From contig CAYMRS010000004.1 in assembly GCA_964392915.1 (NCBI GenBank), forward strand, positions 23,970-87,969: a DNA stretch of 64,000 nt, written 5' to 3'. Numbering within the stretch: position 1 is the first letter of the stretch; each line of letters opens with the position of its first letter. The notes beneath the pieces are model-generated. The model was not told the origin of the DNA and searched no databases. It saw nothing but the letters and a program-made list of their open reading frames with translations. Positions 33,757 through 43,042 of this stretch are shown one piece after another. Source of the DNA: JAAYUK01 sp964392915 (GTDB taxonomy: Bacteria; Nitrospirota; Thermodesulfovibrionia; Thermodesulfovibrionales; Dissulfurispiraceae). A program made the position numbers and the translations under genes.

Positions 33757-34584
33757 ATGAAGCCCGATCGCATAACGAGATCCTCACACGCGGTCATCAA
33801 GGCGGCGGTCAGAGTCCGTGAGGGGCATTCAAAGGTCAATGGAATCGAATTTTTTATTGAAGGACCCCATCTGCTTGAGTCGGCGCTTCAGGCCAAACGG
33901 TTTTCCCTGCTTCGGGTGTTCTTCACGGAGGAGTTCGCCGGCAGATCTGACGGCTGGGCGCTTTTACGGCGGACGGAAGCCCTCCTTCCCAAAGGCAGTG
34001 CCATCGGAGTATCCGATGCGGTTATGGCAAAGCTGAGCGATACGAAAACTCCGCAGGGCATCGCTGCCATCGTCTCCTGCCCGCAACCAGGACTTGCAGA
34101 TCTCAGTCTGTCACCCTTGCCGCTGCTGGTGGCATGCGACCGTGTGCAGGACCCCGGCAACATGGGAACGATAATCCGTCTGGCGGACGCGTTCGGAGCC
34201 GACGGGGTTATCGTGCTTCCCGGAAGCTGCAATCCGTTCATGCCGAAGGCGGTGCGGAGCAGCGCCGGGAGCATTATTCATCTGCCGGTGGTTTTCTCCG
34301 CACCGGAGGATTTGGCTGCATACGCGAAGCAGCGGGCTGTGGCACTTATCGGCGCGGATGCCTGGGCAGAAAAGGACTGTTTTTCCGCCGACCTGCGCCG
34401 TCCGTTGATACTGGTTCTCGGCAACGAGGCGCACGGCATCAGCCGGGAACTCGGAGCGCATATCACGGAGTCGGTCCGCGTCCCGATCGTCGGGCAGGCG
34501 GAAAGCCTCAATGTGGCGGCTTCGGCGGCGGTGCTGCTCTATGAGACGATGCGGCAAAGAGGTGAAAAAAAGCTCGCACAGTGA
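33757..34584 (+). CDS. TrmH/SpoU-family RNA 2'-O-methyltransferase
   Basis: 275 residues. The SPOUT motifs are visible: LVACDRVQDPGNMGTIIRLADAFGADGVI (motif 1), LVLGNEAHGIS (motif 2) and VPIVGQAESLNVAASAAVLLYE (motif 3), preceded by an L30e-like substrate domain with FFIEGPHLLESAL. It methylates a ribose in rRNA or tRNA; the target cannot be given. The defence island begins 34 bp after its stop. Confidence 0.93.
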   Translation: MKPDRITRSSHAVIKAAVRVREGHSKVNGIEFFIEGPHLLESALQAKRFSLLRVFFTEEFAGRSDGWALLRRTEALLPKGSAIGVSDAVMAKLSDTKTPQGIAAIVSCPQPGLADLSLSPLPLLVACDRVQDPGNMGTIIRLADAFGADGVIVLPGSCNPFMPKAVRSSAGSIIHLPVVFSAPEDLAAYAKQRAVALIGADAWAEKDCFSADLRRPLILVLGNEAHGISRELGAHITESVRVPIVGQAESLNVAASAAVLLYETMRQRGEKKLAQ

Positions 34585-34617
34585 TGCATGGTATGATGAG
34601 GGTGCGACGAGCTATCA

Positions 34618-37600
34618 ATGAGCAAACTTGAAGATCTGAAACCAAATGCAACAGTTCGAGGCATTTTGCCGAACAGCCTTATCACTGTAGTCAATATACA
34701 GTGGTTTGGCTCCGAAGCGCTTGAGCTCACCTATAAAGACCAGTCCGGCAGGGTTGCCAATGAATTGCTCTATCGTCACGATGAGACAAGAATTGAGGTT
34801 GCGGCAGAAGGTCGCCCCTGGAGCTTTGACGGAAGCGGCTATCTTTTCCGCCTCGTGTCAGAAGCTCATCGCATACACCTGGCCCATCTGTTCGACCCGG
34901 TGCTGGCGGTTCATACCTCCATGGTTGAACCCTTGCCTCACCAGATTTCCGCAGTATATGAGTCAATGCTGCCGCGCCAGCCTTTGCGCTTCCTCCTTGC
35001 CGATGACCCCGGCGCTGGAAAGACCATTATGGCCGGACTACTCATCAAGGAACTGATCGTGCGCGGTGATCTGCATCGCTGCCTTATTGTGTGCCCCGGA
35101 AGCCTCGCAGAACAGTGGCAGGACGAACTGTACCGCAGGTTTCAACTGCCGTTTGATATCCTGACCAATGACAAGCTCGAAGCTGCACGAACCGGCAACT
35201 GGTTCCTCGAAAACAATCTCGTTATTGCCCGCCTTGATAAACTGAGCCGCAACGAAGATGTCCAGGCGAAGCTGACCGCTCCGGACGCGCGCTGGGACCT
35301 CATTGTCTGCGATGAGGCGCACAAGATGTCCGCTGCCTATTTCGGCGGTGAGATCAAATATACAAAGCGCCATAAGCTCGGACAGATGCTCTCGACAATT
35401 ACCCGTCACTTCCTTTTACTGACCGCTACTCCGCATAACGGAAAGGAAGAAGACTTCCAGCTCTTTATGTCACTGCTCGACGGCGACCGCTTTGAGGGGA
35501 AATTCCGCGATGGGGTTCACGTTGCAGACGTTTCCGATCTCATGCGGCGCATGGTGAAGGAAAACCTGCTCAAGTTTGATGCGACCCCATTATTCCCGGA
35601 ACGCCTGGCATATACCGTTTCATACAAGCTTTCTGATGCCGAGGCACGGCTGTATAAAGCAGTCACTGAATATGTCCGCGAAGAATTCAACCGGGCTGAC
35701 GCGCTTCAGAACGACAAACGCGCCGGCACGGTCGGCTTTGCCCTTACCATACTTCAGCGTCGTCTGGCCTCCTCGCCCGAGGCAATCTATCAATCATTGC
35801 GTCGGCGGAAGGAACGTCTTGAAAACCGGCTGAGAGAGCTTGAACTCTTGCAGCGCGGAGCTTTGGCTCCTGCCGCCATTACACAGTACGGTCCGGTGCT
35901 TGATGCAGAAGATGTCGAGGATTTGGACGACGCTCCTGACAATGAAGTTCAGGAGATTGAAGAGCAGATTCTTGATCAGGCGACCGCTGCAAAAACTATT
36001 GAAGAGCTCAAGGCCGAGATTGCCACGTTGAGAACCCTTGAAGCGCTTGCGCTTGCTGTACGTCGAAGCGGCGAGGACAAGAAGTGGCGGGAACTCGCAA
36101 ATCTTCTGTCAGAGATATTCACCACCTCAGCAATTGTGGACCAGATAGCGGAAGATCCCGCACCTTACGGCGATGATCTATCTGCATGCATGAAGCCGTC
36201 GCCAAGTCAGAAGCTTGTAATTTTTACCGAGCATCGGGATACGCTCTCATATCTTGAACAAAGAATCAGTACTCTATTGGGAAAAAAGGAAGCCGTTGTC
36301 TGCATCCATGGCGGTATTGGACGTGAAGACCGCATGAAAACGCAGGAGGCCTTCAAGCACGATCCCGAAGTGAAAGTATTGCTTGCAACAGATGCAGCAG
36401 GTGAAGGCATCAACCTGCAACGCGCTCATCTTATGGTCAATTACGACCTCCCCTGGAATCCTAATAGAATCGAACAGCGCTTCGGGCGAATTCACCGTAT
36501 CGGCCAGACTGAAGTATGCCATCTCTGGAATCTGGTGGCTGAAGAAACCCGGGAAGGAGAGGTCTACCATGTACTTCTTGACAAACTGGAAGAAGCTCGC
36601 AAAGCTTTGGGGGGACAGGTCTTCGACATACTCGGAAAGATGATTTTCGATGGCCAGCCGCTCCGCGAACTCCTTGTTGAAGCTGTTCGTTATGGAGAAC
36701 AGCCGGAAGTTCGCGCACGGTTAACCCGGGTGGTAGCAAGTGCTTTCGATCAGTGCCGCCTGCGTGACTTGATAGAAGAGCGCGCCCTTGCGCACGACGC
36801 CATGGATGCAAGTCGCGTCTATCGCATCCGGGAGGAGATGGAACGCGCTGAAGCGCGCCGCCTGCAGCCGCACTATATTGAATCGTTCTTTCTGGAGGCG
36901 TTCAAACTGCTCGGAGGCAGCGTTCGTCAACGTGAGGCACGCAGATTTGAGATTACCCATGTTCCTGCACCGGTAAGAAACCGCGACCGGTTAATCGGTA
37001 TCGGAGAGCCGATTATGGCGCGTTATGAGCGCATTGTCTTTGAAAAAACGTTGATTAACCCGCCGGGACAGGCGCTTGCGGCTTTTGTCTGTCCTGGTCA
37101 CCCGTTGCTCGACGCAACAATAGACCTTATCATTGAACGCCACCGCGATTTGCTGCGCCGGGGTGCCGTATTGGTCGATGAGCGAGACCTGGGCGTTGAG
37201 CCCCGCATGCTTTTCTATCTTGAGCACGAGATTCGCGATGCAAGCATAACCCGCGCCGGAGATCGACGCGTTGTATCAAAGCGCATGCTCTATATAGAGA
37301 TGGATGCAGCGGGAAGCATACATCATATGCACTACGCGCCTTACCTTGATTTCCGCCCCTTGCACGAGGGCGAGCCGGACGTCCCGGCCATTCTTGGAAG
37401 AGCTGAATGTGCATGGATCGACCGGGAGCTGGAACATAAAGCCCAGTCGTATGCGATAGCCCATGTTGTTCCTGAACATCTTGCCGAGGTGCGTTCTGGA
37501 AAGCTTGAACTCATAGCGAAAACTGAAGCTGCGGTAAAAGAACGCCTGACCAAAGAAATCAGCTACTGGGATCACCGCGCTGAAGAACTCAGACTGCAAG

Positions 37601-38199
37601 AACAGGCCGGCAGACCCAATGCCCGCCTCAATTCAAACGAAGCACGCAAACGCGCAGACTTGCTCCAGACCCGGCTGCATAAACGGATGGATGAGCTTAA
37701 GCTCGAAGCGCAGCTCTCTGCCCTGCCGCCGGTAGTGCTCGGTGGAACGCTCATCGTTCCTGCCGGAATGCTGAATGTCATGTCTGCAAAAAATGATACG
37801 TCGTCAGTTCCATCTGCAACCGATACGCAAGCAGCCGGCGCACGTGCGCGTGAGATTATCATGGAAATCGAGCGTTCTCTGGGGTTTGAGCCTGTTGACC
37901 GCGAGACCGAAAAACTCGGCTATGATATCGAAAGCCGGGTTCCCGGAACCGGCAAATTGCGTTTTATCGAGGCAAAAGGCCGCATTACCGGAGCAGATGT
38001 TATCACCGTAACGCGGAATGAGATTCTTTATTCCCTGAACAAACCCGATGACTTCATTCTGGCCATTGTTGAATTTATGGGCGATACACATAAGGTTCAC
38101 TACCTTCGCCGGCCTTTTCAACGTGAACCCGATTTCGGCGTGACCAGTGTGAATTACAGCTTCGCGGAGCTGCTTGCGAAAGCAGGGGAGCCGTCATGA
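34618..38199 (+). CDS. SNF2-family helicase with DUF3883 C-terminal domain, defence-associated
   Basis: 1193 residues. Motif I is DPGAGKTIMAG (129-140), motif II CDEAHKMS (231-238), motif III LLLTATPHNG; the second RecA-like domain shows LATDAAGEGINLQ and motif VI RFGRIHRIGQ. A DUF3883 region at the C terminus (YDIESRVPGTGKLRFIEAKGR ... NEILYSLNKPDDFILAIVEF, about 1100-1170) is a nuclease-like fold often attached to such helicases. SNF2/DUF3883 helicases occur in DISARM and related restriction-like loci. Here it is followed by a toxin-antitoxin-chaperone set and, beyond it, a DUF1156 methylase and DUF499 ATPase. Confidence 0.9.
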   Translation: MSKLEDLKPNATVRGILPNSLITVVNIQWFGSEALELTYKDQSGRVANELLYRHDETRIEVAAEGRPWSFDGSGYLFRLVSEAHRIHLAHLFDPVLAVHTSMVEPLPHQISAVYESMLPRQPLRFLLADDPGAGKTIMAGLLIKELIVRGDLHRCLIVCPGSLAEQWQDELYRRFQLPFDILTNDKLEAARTGNWFLENNLVIARLDKLSRNEDVQAKLTAPDARWDLIVCDEAHKMSAAYFGGEIKYTKRHKLGQMLSTITRHFLLLTATPHNGKEEDFQLFMSLLDGDRFEGKFRDGVHVADVSDLMRRMVKENLLKFDATPLFPERLAYTVSYKLSDAEARLYKAVTEYVREEFNRADALQNDKRAGTVGFALTILQRRLASSPEAIYQSLRRRKERLENRLRELELLQRGALAPAAITQYGPVLDAEDVEDLDDAPDNEVQEIEEQILDQATAAKTIEELKAEIATLRTLEALALAVRRSGEDKKWRELANLLSEIFTTSAIVDQIAEDPAPYGDDLSACMKPSPSQKLVIFTEHRDTLSYLEQRISTLLGKKEAVVCIHGGIGREDRMKTQEAFKHDPEVKVLLATDAAGEGINLQRAHLMVNYDLPWNPNRIEQRFGRIHRIGQTEVCHLWNLVAEETREGEVYHVLLDKLEEARKALGGQVFDILGKMIFDGQPLRELLVEAVRYGEQPEVRARLTRVVASAFDQCRLRDLIEERALAHDAMDASRVYRIREEMERAEARRLQPHYIESFFLEAFKLLGGSVRQREARRFEITHVPAPVRNRDRLIGIGEPIMARYERIVFEKTLINPPGQALAAFVCPGHPLLDATIDLIIERHRDLLRRGAVLVDERDLGVEPRMLFYLEHEIRDASITRAGDRRVVSKRMLYIEMDAAGSIHHMHYAPYLDFRPLHEGEPDVPAILGRAECAWIDRELEHKAQSYAIAHVVPEHLAEVRSGKLELIAKTEAAVKERLTKEISYWDHRAEELRLQEQAGRPNARLNSNEARKRADLLQTRLHKRMDELKLEAQLSALPPVVLGGTLIVPAGMLNVMSAKNDTSSVPSATDTQAAGARAREIIMEIERSLGFEPVDRETEKLGYDIESRVPGTGKLRFIEAKGRITGADVITVTRNEILYSLNKPDDFILAIVEFMGDTHKVHYLRRPFQREPDFGVTSVNYSFAELLAKAGEPS

Positions 38200-38205
38200 C
38201 AGAGA

Positions 38206-38239
38206 TTGACATTCCTGCTAAAAAGTATCATAATGATAC
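38206..38239 (+). promoter_or_regulatory. Promoter and operator of the MqsRA-like operon
   Basis: TTGACA (38206-38211), 17 bases, CATAAT (38229-38234). A 15-bp perfect palindrome GTATCATAATGATAC (38225-38239) overlaps the -10. MqsA antitoxins repress their own operon through palindromes in this position, though the E. coli site has different sequence, so binding here is inferred. Confidence 0.65.
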
Positions 38240-38259
38240 CAAGATAAGGCGAGTAGTGG

Positions 38260-38586
38260 ATGGAAAAACGAAAACCGCACTATGATCTGACCAAATTCAA
38301 AAAGCTTTTCATGAACGAGAAGACCCGAATTATTACGAAAATGGCTCGACGAGGGGCTGTTCCTATGGGATACATGAATGAGTTCGACATCATGGAAATT
38401 ACTGACAAGCTGTGTTCCGACCATTTCGTCAAGTCAATGACCACATACGCAGACAGTACGATATGGCAGGACGTTTACAAATATAAAGATGAAGATAATA
38501 AGCTCTATTTAAAGCTGCAGCTATCCGTAGACAATAAGCAGGCAATTCTTATTCAGTTGAAAGAAGATACCGGAGGCAATGAATAA
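38260..38586 (+). CDS. mqsR: MqsR-family mRNA interferase toxin
   Basis: 108 residues. The block FVKSMTTYADSTIWQDVYKY (about 54-73) is nearly identical to the core of E. coli MqsR, a RelE-fold ribonuclease that cleaves mRNA at GCU sites. The N-terminal MEKRKPHYDLTKFKKL also matches. It precedes its antitoxin, as in E. coli mqsRA. The antitoxin start overlaps its stop by 8 bp. It is separated from the helicase by the promoter/operator above. Confidence 0.92.
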   Translation: MEKRKPHYDLTKFKKLFMNEKTRIITKMARRGAVPMGYMNEFDIMEITDKLCSDHFVKSMTTYADSTIWQDVYKYKDEDNKLYLKLQLSVDNKQAILIQLKEDTGGNE

Positions 38587-39127
38587 CATGAAAGATCAAA
38601 AATGCCCCATTTGCGGCGCTGGATCCCTGAGAAAAGAGACTGGCAGTGAGACATTTGAATATAAAGGCAAATCTATAAGCATACCGAATTATGTTACCTA
38701 TGCATGCGACGCCTGCGGTGAAGCTATCGTTGATAACAATACTATGAAAGTGTCAGGCAAAATCCTGAAGGAATTCAAGCGCCAGGTCGATGGACTCTTG
38801 ACTGCAGAGCAGATCAAGGCAATTCGATTAAAGCTCGGTTTAACACAGGAGGAGCTAGCGGAAATCGTTGGGGGTGGAGCAAAAAGTTTGGCAAGATATG
38901 AGTCCGGGCAGGTCTGCCAGAGTCGCGGCATGGACAATCTGCTTAGGATTCTTGATGCATACCCGCATACTCTGAATGTTATTCAAAAGAAGGTAAGCAG
39001 TTCGAAGACAACGGGGAATATAGCGTATTTTGAGGAATATAAATACAAGATGGTCAAAGAGGACAGGCTCAAGGTCAAGACAAACGCATTTACTGTAGAC
39101 GCGCAGGAGGCAGCATATGGATCATAA
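38579..39127 (+). CDS. mqsA: MqsA-family antitoxin with C-terminal extension
   Basis: 182 residues, against about 131 for E. coli MqsA. Zn domain with CPICG and YACDACGEAIV (CxxC pairs), then an HTH/XRE domain AIRLKLGLTQEELAEIVGGGAKSLARYESG (about 80-110). The last ~45 residues (GNIAYFEEYKYKMVKEDRL ...) go beyond the normal end and match the idea of a chaperone-addiction tail that makes antitoxin stability depend on the SecB-like protein encoded next. The start lies inside the end of mqsR. Confidence 0.92.
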   Translation: MNNMKDQKCPICGAGSLRKETGSETFEYKGKSISIPNYVTYACDACGEAIVDNNTMKVSGKILKEFKRQVDGLLTAEQIKAIRLKLGLTQEELAEIVGGGAKSLARYESGQVCQSRGMDNLLRILDAYPHTLNVIQKKVSSSKTTGNIAYFEEYKYKMVKEDRLKVKTNAFTVDAQEAAYGS

Positions 39128-39563
39128 ATTCAAAATTAATGCAATCAGGCAGGTCGAAGCCCATTTTGCCCTGTCACCTGAGTTTAAGCCTGAAAAGAAT
39201 AAACTTGTGGAGATTACTCAGAACATTGAGGTGACTTACGAACAGAAAGAGAATTTTCTCCATGTTCTTGTTTCGCTTTCATCAGACAATGAAAAACAGC
39301 CATTTCGCTTTGCAGTTGCATGGCAAGGTTCTTTTGTCTTTGAGAAAGCTCCTGCAAAGGCGGCTGTTGAGCGTATTGCGAATATTAACTGCGCATCAAT
39401 CATTTTCCCGTACATTCGTGAATCGGTGGCTGACCTGACACGTCGCGCAAATATTCCGCCCCTGCATCTGGCGCCTGTTAACTTTATTGCACTATATGAA
39501 GAGCGACAGAAAAATGCTGAAAAACAGATAGCCGCCAAAAAACAGAAGAAAGCCAAGTCATAG
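39117..39563 (+). CDS. SecB-like chaperone of a toxin-antitoxin-chaperone system
   Basis: 148 residues. The block CASIIFPYIRESVADLTRRANIPPLHLAPVNF (about 96-128) is the diagnostic SecB C-terminal core; the N terminus is beta-rich as in SecB. Placed directly after mqsA with an 11-bp overlap and an AGGAGG ribosome site, it completes an MqsR-MqsA-chaperone triad, comparable in layout to the SecB-like chaperones of tripartite toxin-antitoxin systems, one version of which (MqsRAC) is reported to act against phage. Ends in a Lys-rich tail. Confidence 0.9.
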   Translation: MDHKFKINAIRQVEAHFALSPEFKPEKNKLVEITQNIEVTYEQKENFLHVLVSLSSDNEKQPFRFAVAWQGSFVFEKAPAKAAVERIANINCASIIFPYIRESVADLTRRANIPPLHLAPVNFIALYEERQKNAEKQIAAKKQKKAKS

Positions 39564-39584
39564 CAGTTTCATGACAATCACCCT

Positions 39585-42518
39585 ATGACAAAAAAACTCA
39601 TCGAAGTTGCCTTGCCGCTGGAAGCGATCAACATAGCCAGCGCACGCGAGAAGTCTATCCGGCATGGGCATCCTTCCACGCTGCATTTATGGTGGGCGCG
39701 GCGGCCTTTGGCGGCGGCGCGTGCGGTGATTTTTGCGCAGATGGTGGATGATCCTTCGGCTCATCCAGACCTGTTTCCGACCGAAAAGAAGCAGGAGAAG
39801 GAACGTCAGCGGCTTTTCCGCATTATTGAAGACCTTGTAAAGTGGGAAAACACGACCAACGAGGCAGTCTTGCAGCAAGCCAGGGAAGAGATTTGGCAGA
39901 GTTGGCGTTATACCTGCGCTGAGAACGCTGATCATCCGCGAGCTAGGGAACTGTTCGACCGGTACAAGCTGCCCGCCTTCCACGACCCCTTTGCCGGCGG
40001 CGGCGCACTGCCGCTTGAAGCGCAGCGGCTGGGGCTTGAGAGCTATGCCAGCGACTTAAACCCGGTGGCGGTGTTGATCAATAAGGCCATGATTGAGATT
40101 CCTCCAAAGTTTGCCGGCAAACCACCGGTGAATCCTGATGCACGCAAAGGGCTTGCACGGACCGGCACCTGGCAGGGAGCACAGGGGATGGCTGAGGATG
40201 TGCGCTACTACGGAAAGTGGATGCGGGATGAGGCCGAAAAGCGTATTGGGCATCTTTATCCGAAGGTCGAAATTACAGCGGCAATGGCAAAGGCGCGGCC
40301 GGACCTGAAGCCATATGTCTCAGGTGTCATTGCGAGGAGTGATTGCGACGCGGCAATCGCAAAGGCTGGGATTGCCGCGCCTTCGGCTCGCAATGACAGA
40401 GGAAAGCTTACTGTAATCGCGTGGCTCTGGGCGCGCACTGTCAAAAGCCCCAACCCTGCCTTTGCAAACGTAGACGTGCCCCTCGCCTCCACCTTCATGC
40501 TCTCGACTAAAGCGGGCAAGGAGGCTTACGTTGAGCCGGTCATCGAGAATGGTGGCTACCGTTTCACGGTGCAGGTGGGTAAGCCCACGAATACTGAGGG
40601 GGCAAAGAATGGCACTTCGGCAGGCAAGCGGGGTGGATTTCTCTGCCTAATGTCCGGCGCTCCGATGACCTATGGTTACATCCGGGACGAGGGGACGGCC
40701 GGGCGTATGGGCGCACGACTGATGGCCATTGTTGCAGAGGGTACACGCGGCCGCGTCTATCTCGCGCCCATGCTGGAGCACGAAGCCGCCGCGTTGAAGG
40801 CGCAGCCGGAGTGGAGGCCCGATACCCCCCTGCACGGCAAGTGCCGAGTCAATGTCTCGAACTACGGCTTTGATACCTACGGCGATCTTTTCACCCCCCG
40901 CCAGCTTGTGGCGTTGACGACCTTCTCCGATCTTGTGCAGGAAGCGCGCGAGCAGGTTAAGCGAGATGCTATTAAAGCTGGCTTGCCCGACGACGGCAAA
41001 GCCCTGGACAAATGCGGCTGTGGCGCTACGGCATATGCCGATGCGGTGGGAGTGTATTTGGCGTTTGCAGTGGACAAGATGACAAACATAGGCTCGTCTA
41101 TAGCATCTTGGATGAGCGATCGCGGCGCTTTCCGTGAAACATTTGCCCGACAAGCTATTCCAATGACGTGGGATTTCGCTGAAGCAAACACTTTTGCGGA
41201 CATAGGCGGTAGCTTTTCGATAGCGATAGAGAAAGGCACCATGGCAATAGATGCGTTCCCCGCGAGTGCGCCTGCGAAGGCTGACCAACAAGATGCTGCA
41301 TCGCAGACCATTAGCCACGACAAGGTCGTTTCCACCGACCCGCCCTATTATGACAACATCGGTTATGCTGATCTGTCTGACTTTTTCTACGTCTGGCTGC
41401 GACGATCACTAAAGCCCGTCTTTCCAGATCTCTTCGCCACGCTCGCTGTGCCCAAAGCCGAAGAACTGGTCGCCACACCTTATCGCCATGGGAGCAAGGA
41501 GAAGGCGGAGACATTCTTCCTCGATGGAATGACGCAGGCAATGCACCGCTTGGCAGAACAGGCTCATCCGGCCTTCCCAGTCACTATTTACTACGCCTTC
41601 AAGCAGGCCGAGAGCGATGATGATGGCACGACAAATACTGGATGGGACACTTTTTTAGCTGCTGTAATTGAAGCGGGTTTTGCTATCAGCGGTACTTGGC
41701 CAGTTCGCACCGAAGGTTCAGGTCGCATGATTGCTATGGGCACCAATGCCCTTGCTTCAAGCATTGTCATTGTCTGCCGCCAGCGACCTAGCATTGCGCC
41801 CACCGCCACCCGCCGCGAGTTTGTCGCTGCGCTAAAACAGGAACTGCCAGATGCTCTGCGCCATTTGCAGGCAGGCAATATTGCGCCGGTAGATTTGGCG
41901 CAGGCGGCCATTGGCCCCGGCATGGCGGTCTATACGCGCTATTCAAAAGTGCTTGATTCCGCGGGCAAGCCGCTCACTGTTCGCGAAGCACTTGCTCTCA
42001 TCAACCAGACTCTCGATGAAGCGCTGGCTGAACAGGAAGGCGATTTCGACGCTGACAGCCGCTGGGCGCTCACCTGGTTTGAGCAGACAGGTTTTGCCGA
42101 AGGCGAATACGGGGTTGCTGAACAGCTTTCAAAGTCGAAAAACACGAGCGTACCAGGCATGGTCGAGGCAGGCATTCTCGCCGCCGGCAGGGGCAAAGTG
42201 CGGCTTCTGAAGCCTGACGAACTGCCGGCAGACTGGAACCCGGAGAAAGACCCACGCCTTACTGCATGGGAAGTTGTTCATCAGCTTATACGCACTCTGG
42301 AAGCCGGAGGAGAAATTGCAACGGCAGCGCTGGTGGCAAAACTCGGCTCCAAGTCCGAAGTCGCCCGGGAACTGGCCTACCGGCTCTTTTCATTGTGTGA
42401 AAAGAAAAAGCGGGCACAGGAGGCACTGTCCTATAATGCGCTGGTACAGAGCTGGCCGGAGATCATGCGGCTGGCAGGTGAAAGCGGCAGGCAGCAGGAA
42501 GAGCAGACGTTGTTTTAG
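39585..42518 (+). CDS. DUF1156 DNA methylase carrying an in-frame repeat insertion
   Basis: 977 residues. N-terminal DUF1156 (MTKKLIEVALPLEAINIASA, then HLWWARRPLAAARAVIFAQM), SAM-binding DPFAGGGALPLEAQRLG (about 134-150) and catalytic DPPYYDN (about 585-591): an adenine-type (N6 or N4) methyltransferase. Residues about 247-273 (VIARSDCDAAIAKAGIAAP and on) are not family sequence; they are a translated 72-bp GTCATTGCGAG...CTCGCAATGAC repeat at 40326-40397, with flanking LKPYVSG and KLTVIAWLWARTV rejoining around it. Since the frame is kept, the enzyme may still be active. Member of a known defence association (DUF1156, DUF499, SNF2 helicase). Confidence 0.9.
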   Translation: MTKKLIEVALPLEAINIASAREKSIRHGHPSTLHLWWARRPLAAARAVIFAQMVDDPSAHPDLFPTEKKQEKERQRLFRIIEDLVKWENTTNEAVLQQAREEIWQSWRYTCAENADHPRARELFDRYKLPAFHDPFAGGGALPLEAQRLGLESYASDLNPVAVLINKAMIEIPPKFAGKPPVNPDARKGLARTGTWQGAQGMAEDVRYYGKWMRDEAEKRIGHLYPKVEITAAMAKARPDLKPYVSGVIARSDCDAAIAKAGIAAPSARNDRGKLTVIAWLWARTVKSPNPAFANVDVPLASTFMLSTKAGKEAYVEPVIENGGYRFTVQVGKPTNTEGAKNGTSAGKRGGFLCLMSGAPMTYGYIRDEGTAGRMGARLMAIVAEGTRGRVYLAPMLEHEAAALKAQPEWRPDTPLHGKCRVNVSNYGFDTYGDLFTPRQLVALTTFSDLVQEAREQVKRDAIKAGLPDDGKALDKCGCGATAYADAVGVYLAFAVDKMTNIGSSIASWMSDRGAFRETFARQAIPMTWDFAEANTFADIGGSFSIAIEKGTMAIDAFPASAPAKADQQDAASQTISHDKVVSTDPPYYDNIGYADLSDFFYVWLRRSLKPVFPDLFATLAVPKAEELVATPYRHGSKEKAETFFLDGMTQAMHRLAEQAHPAFPVTIYYAFKQAESDDDGTTNTGWDTFLAAVIEAGFAISGTWPVRTEGSGRMIAMGTNALASSIVIVCRQRPSIAPTATRREFVAALKQELPDALRHLQAGNIAPVDLAQAAIGPGMAVYTRYSKVLDSAGKPLTVREALALINQTLDEALAEQEGDFDADSRWALTWFEQTGFAEGEYGVAEQLSKSKNTSVPGMVEAGILAAGRGKVRLLKPDELPADWNPEKDPRLTAWEVVHQLIRTLEAGGEIATAALVAKLGSKSEVARELAYRLFSLCEKKKRAQEALSYNALVQSWPEIMRLAGESGRQQEEQTLF
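40326..40397. repeat. GTCATTGCGAG repeat inserted in the DUF1156 gene
   Basis: Ends GTCATTGCGAG and CTCGCAATGAC are perfect inverted repeats. It is 72 bp long, exactly 24 codons, so it leaves the frame open. It is a cousin of the tandem units at 42591-43032 but differs in the middle, so it is an older or separate insertion. Confidence 0.8.
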
Positions 42519-43042
42519 AATGTCATGGCGAGGCATCCCTGTTATCCAAGTGCCTCACTGGACTGGGAAGAGCAGATGTTGTTTTAGAATGTCATTGCGA
42601 GGAGCGAAGCGACGAAGCAATCTCTCATGCCCGTGCAAAACCNNNNNNNNNNNNNNNNNNNNNNNNNNNNNNNNNNNNNNNNNNNNNNNNNNNNNNNNNN
42701 NNNNNNNNNNNNNNNNNNNNNNNNNNNNNNNNNNNNNNNNNNCAGCGTCACTGCGGCGCATAATGACAGACGGTGGTACAGCGTCACTGCGGCTCGCCAT
42801 GACCGCCTATAATGTCATTGCGAGGAGCGAAGCGACGAAGCAATCTCTCATGCCCGTGCAAAACCGGGATTGCTTCAGGATAAGACCCTTCGCAATGACA
42901 GACGGTGGTACAGCGTCACTGCGGCTCGCCATGACCGCCTATAATGTCATTGCGAGGAGCGAAGCGACGAAGCAATCTCTCATGCCCGTGCAAAACCGGG
43001 ATTGCTTCAGGATAAGACCCTTCGCAATGACAAGGAATTATT
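42519..43042. repeat. 132-bp tandem repeat array of GTCATTGCGAG units, with scaffold gap
   Basis: Units start at 42591, 42814 and 42946; the last two are 132 bp apart and practically identical. Each has the hairpin part GTCATTGCGAGGAGCGAAGC ... CTTCGCAATGAC and a spacer with CAGCGTCACTGCGGCTCGCC. The 100-N gap (42643-42742) lies inside the array, so copy number is unknown. A further short piece CAGCGTCACTGCGGCGCATA follows the gap. No gene; the open frames across it are by-products. Confidence 0.85.

Noticed and set aside
42519..43042. The tandem repeats as a CRISPR array
   Set aside because: The whole 132-bp unit repeats, including what would be the spacer, and no cas gene is near. It is a satellite-like repeat, not spacers between constant repeats.
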